In this document: positions 13,629 through 13,954 of the stretch, piece by piece
How the letters are laid out: the number at the start of each line of letters is the position of its first letter
How positions within the stretch are numbered: position 1 is the first letter of the stretch
Assembly (NCBI GenBank): GCA_022565015.1
Contig: JADFKI010000064.1
Location: 1 to 13,954 of the forward strand
DNA from: Chloroflexota bacterium
GTDB taxonomy: Bacteria; Chloroflexota; Dehalococcoidia; Lucifugimonadales; JADFKI01
Length of the DNA stretch: 13,954 nucleotides
Reading direction: 5' to 3'
Position numbers and translations under genes: made by a program
Notes under the pieces: generated by a model
Told to the model about the DNA's origin: nothing
Seen by the model: only the letters and a program-made list of their open reading frames with translations
Databases searched by the model: none

Positions 13629-13954
13629 CAAGCCAATGAATGGCTCGCCTCGGCATCTCCATAACTGTAGCTCCAGCTGCGAGGCTGCCCGGCTATGTCC
13701 TGTAATTCCGGGTCTGAAAACTTCACCATCAGCACTCGGTTCGTTCGATTTCTAGTGAGAAATCCCATGCGCTTCATGAGCGAATCGGTCGTCGAGTCCG
13801 GGGCATCTATGGCGTGGTGTTTCATCGTTACCGCGCCCTGGACCCTCAGCGTTCTAGCCGCGTGAGCCAGAAGGCCCCGCATCACCCTTATTTCATGTGG
13901 ACCCCGTTCGGCCTGCAGGTCGAGCACGTAGCCGGTGGGTCTTTCCCCCGCCGA
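13628..13954 (-). CDS. Probable GNAT/FemAB-like acyltransferase, N-terminus beyond the window
   Basis: The frame is open to the right edge and only the last 108 residues are seen. The segment PTGYVLDLQAERGPHEIRVM, a helix rich in Ala and Arg (LLAHAARTLRVQGAV), a DSLMKRMGFLTRNRTNRVLM strand-turn-strand, and the end PRSWSYSYGDAE resemble the C-terminal half of GNAT-fold transferases found in polysaccharide loci. These often end in a W-x-x-x-x-GD motif. Related FemAB/GNAT proteins occur in exosortase A clusters with the same ligase, ACP and decarboxylase. It shares a base with the ACP start, which fits an enzyme that takes its acyl group from that ACP and puts it on a sugar amine or hydroxyl. 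The catalytic part is not visible, so the family call is moderate and the role is inferred. Confidence 0.6.
   Translation of the reverse strand, partial: SAGERPTGYVLDLQAERGPHEIRVMRGLLAHAARTLRVQGAVTMKHHAIDAPDSTTDSLMKRMGFLTRNRTNRVLMVKFSDPELQDIAGQPRSWSYSYGDAEASHSLA

Noticed and set aside
11783..13631. A D-alanylation (dlt) operon, based on a ligase plus a small carrier protein
   Set aside because: No DltB/DltD-type membrane acyltransferase is present, and the companion genes are a decarboxylase and a GNAT-like protein.

Overview
This window (roughly 55-60% G+C by eye) reads as one chromosomal stretch of an uncultured-looking bacterium. Nothing in it fixes the taxon. A membrane flippase, a polyprenyl-phosphate sugar transferase and several glycosyltransferases show a cell-envelope or exopolysaccharide locus. 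Every gene I can support lies on the minus strand, so transcription runs from high to low coordinates. I see no rRNA, tRNA, insertion sequence, integrase or CRISPR array.

Right block (13954 to 10429): the C-terminal part of a probable GNAT/FemAB-like acyltransferase (cut by the window edge), a small acyl carrier protein, an AMP-forming amino-acyl/acyl ligase and a fold-III PLP-dependent decarboxylase. They are spaced at -1, +1 and -17 bases, so they are very probably one translationally coupled operon. Ligase, ACP, decarboxylase and FemAB/GNAT genes of this type are known from exosortase A (PEP-CTERM) polysaccharide loci, but no exosortase is visible here. A hairpin that could terminate on either strand (10381-10414) closes this operon.

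Middle block (10428 to 6201): a 180-base leader with a candidate promoter and two inverted repeats, then glmS, glmE and glmL. These are both subunits of coenzyme-B12-dependent glutamate mutase (methylaspartate mutase) plus its ASKHA-type partner. An alpha/beta hydrolase follows.

Left block (6123 to 1): a WecG/TagA/CpsF (GT26) glycosyltransferase, a membrane GT2 glycosyltransferase, a 269-base gap, a WcaJ/WbaP-type initiating sugar transferase, a Wzx-type flippase and a GT2 glycosyltransferase cut by the left edge. This is the core of a lipid-linked oligosaccharide assembly line. No polymerase or ligase is visible in the window.

The most interesting reading combines all three blocks. Glutamate mutase turns L-glutamate into 3-methylaspartate. 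The ligase could load this onto the ACP. The decarboxylase could convert it to 3-amino-2-methylpropionyl (beta-aminoisobutyryl)-ACP. The acyltransferase could then transfer it to a sugar of the glycan made by the left block. The first three steps match the logic of the vicenistatin starter-unit pathway (VinH/VinI, VinN, VinL, VinO), but here the set sits in a polysaccharide locus with no polyketide synthase in view. The family assignments are strong; the end product is inference.
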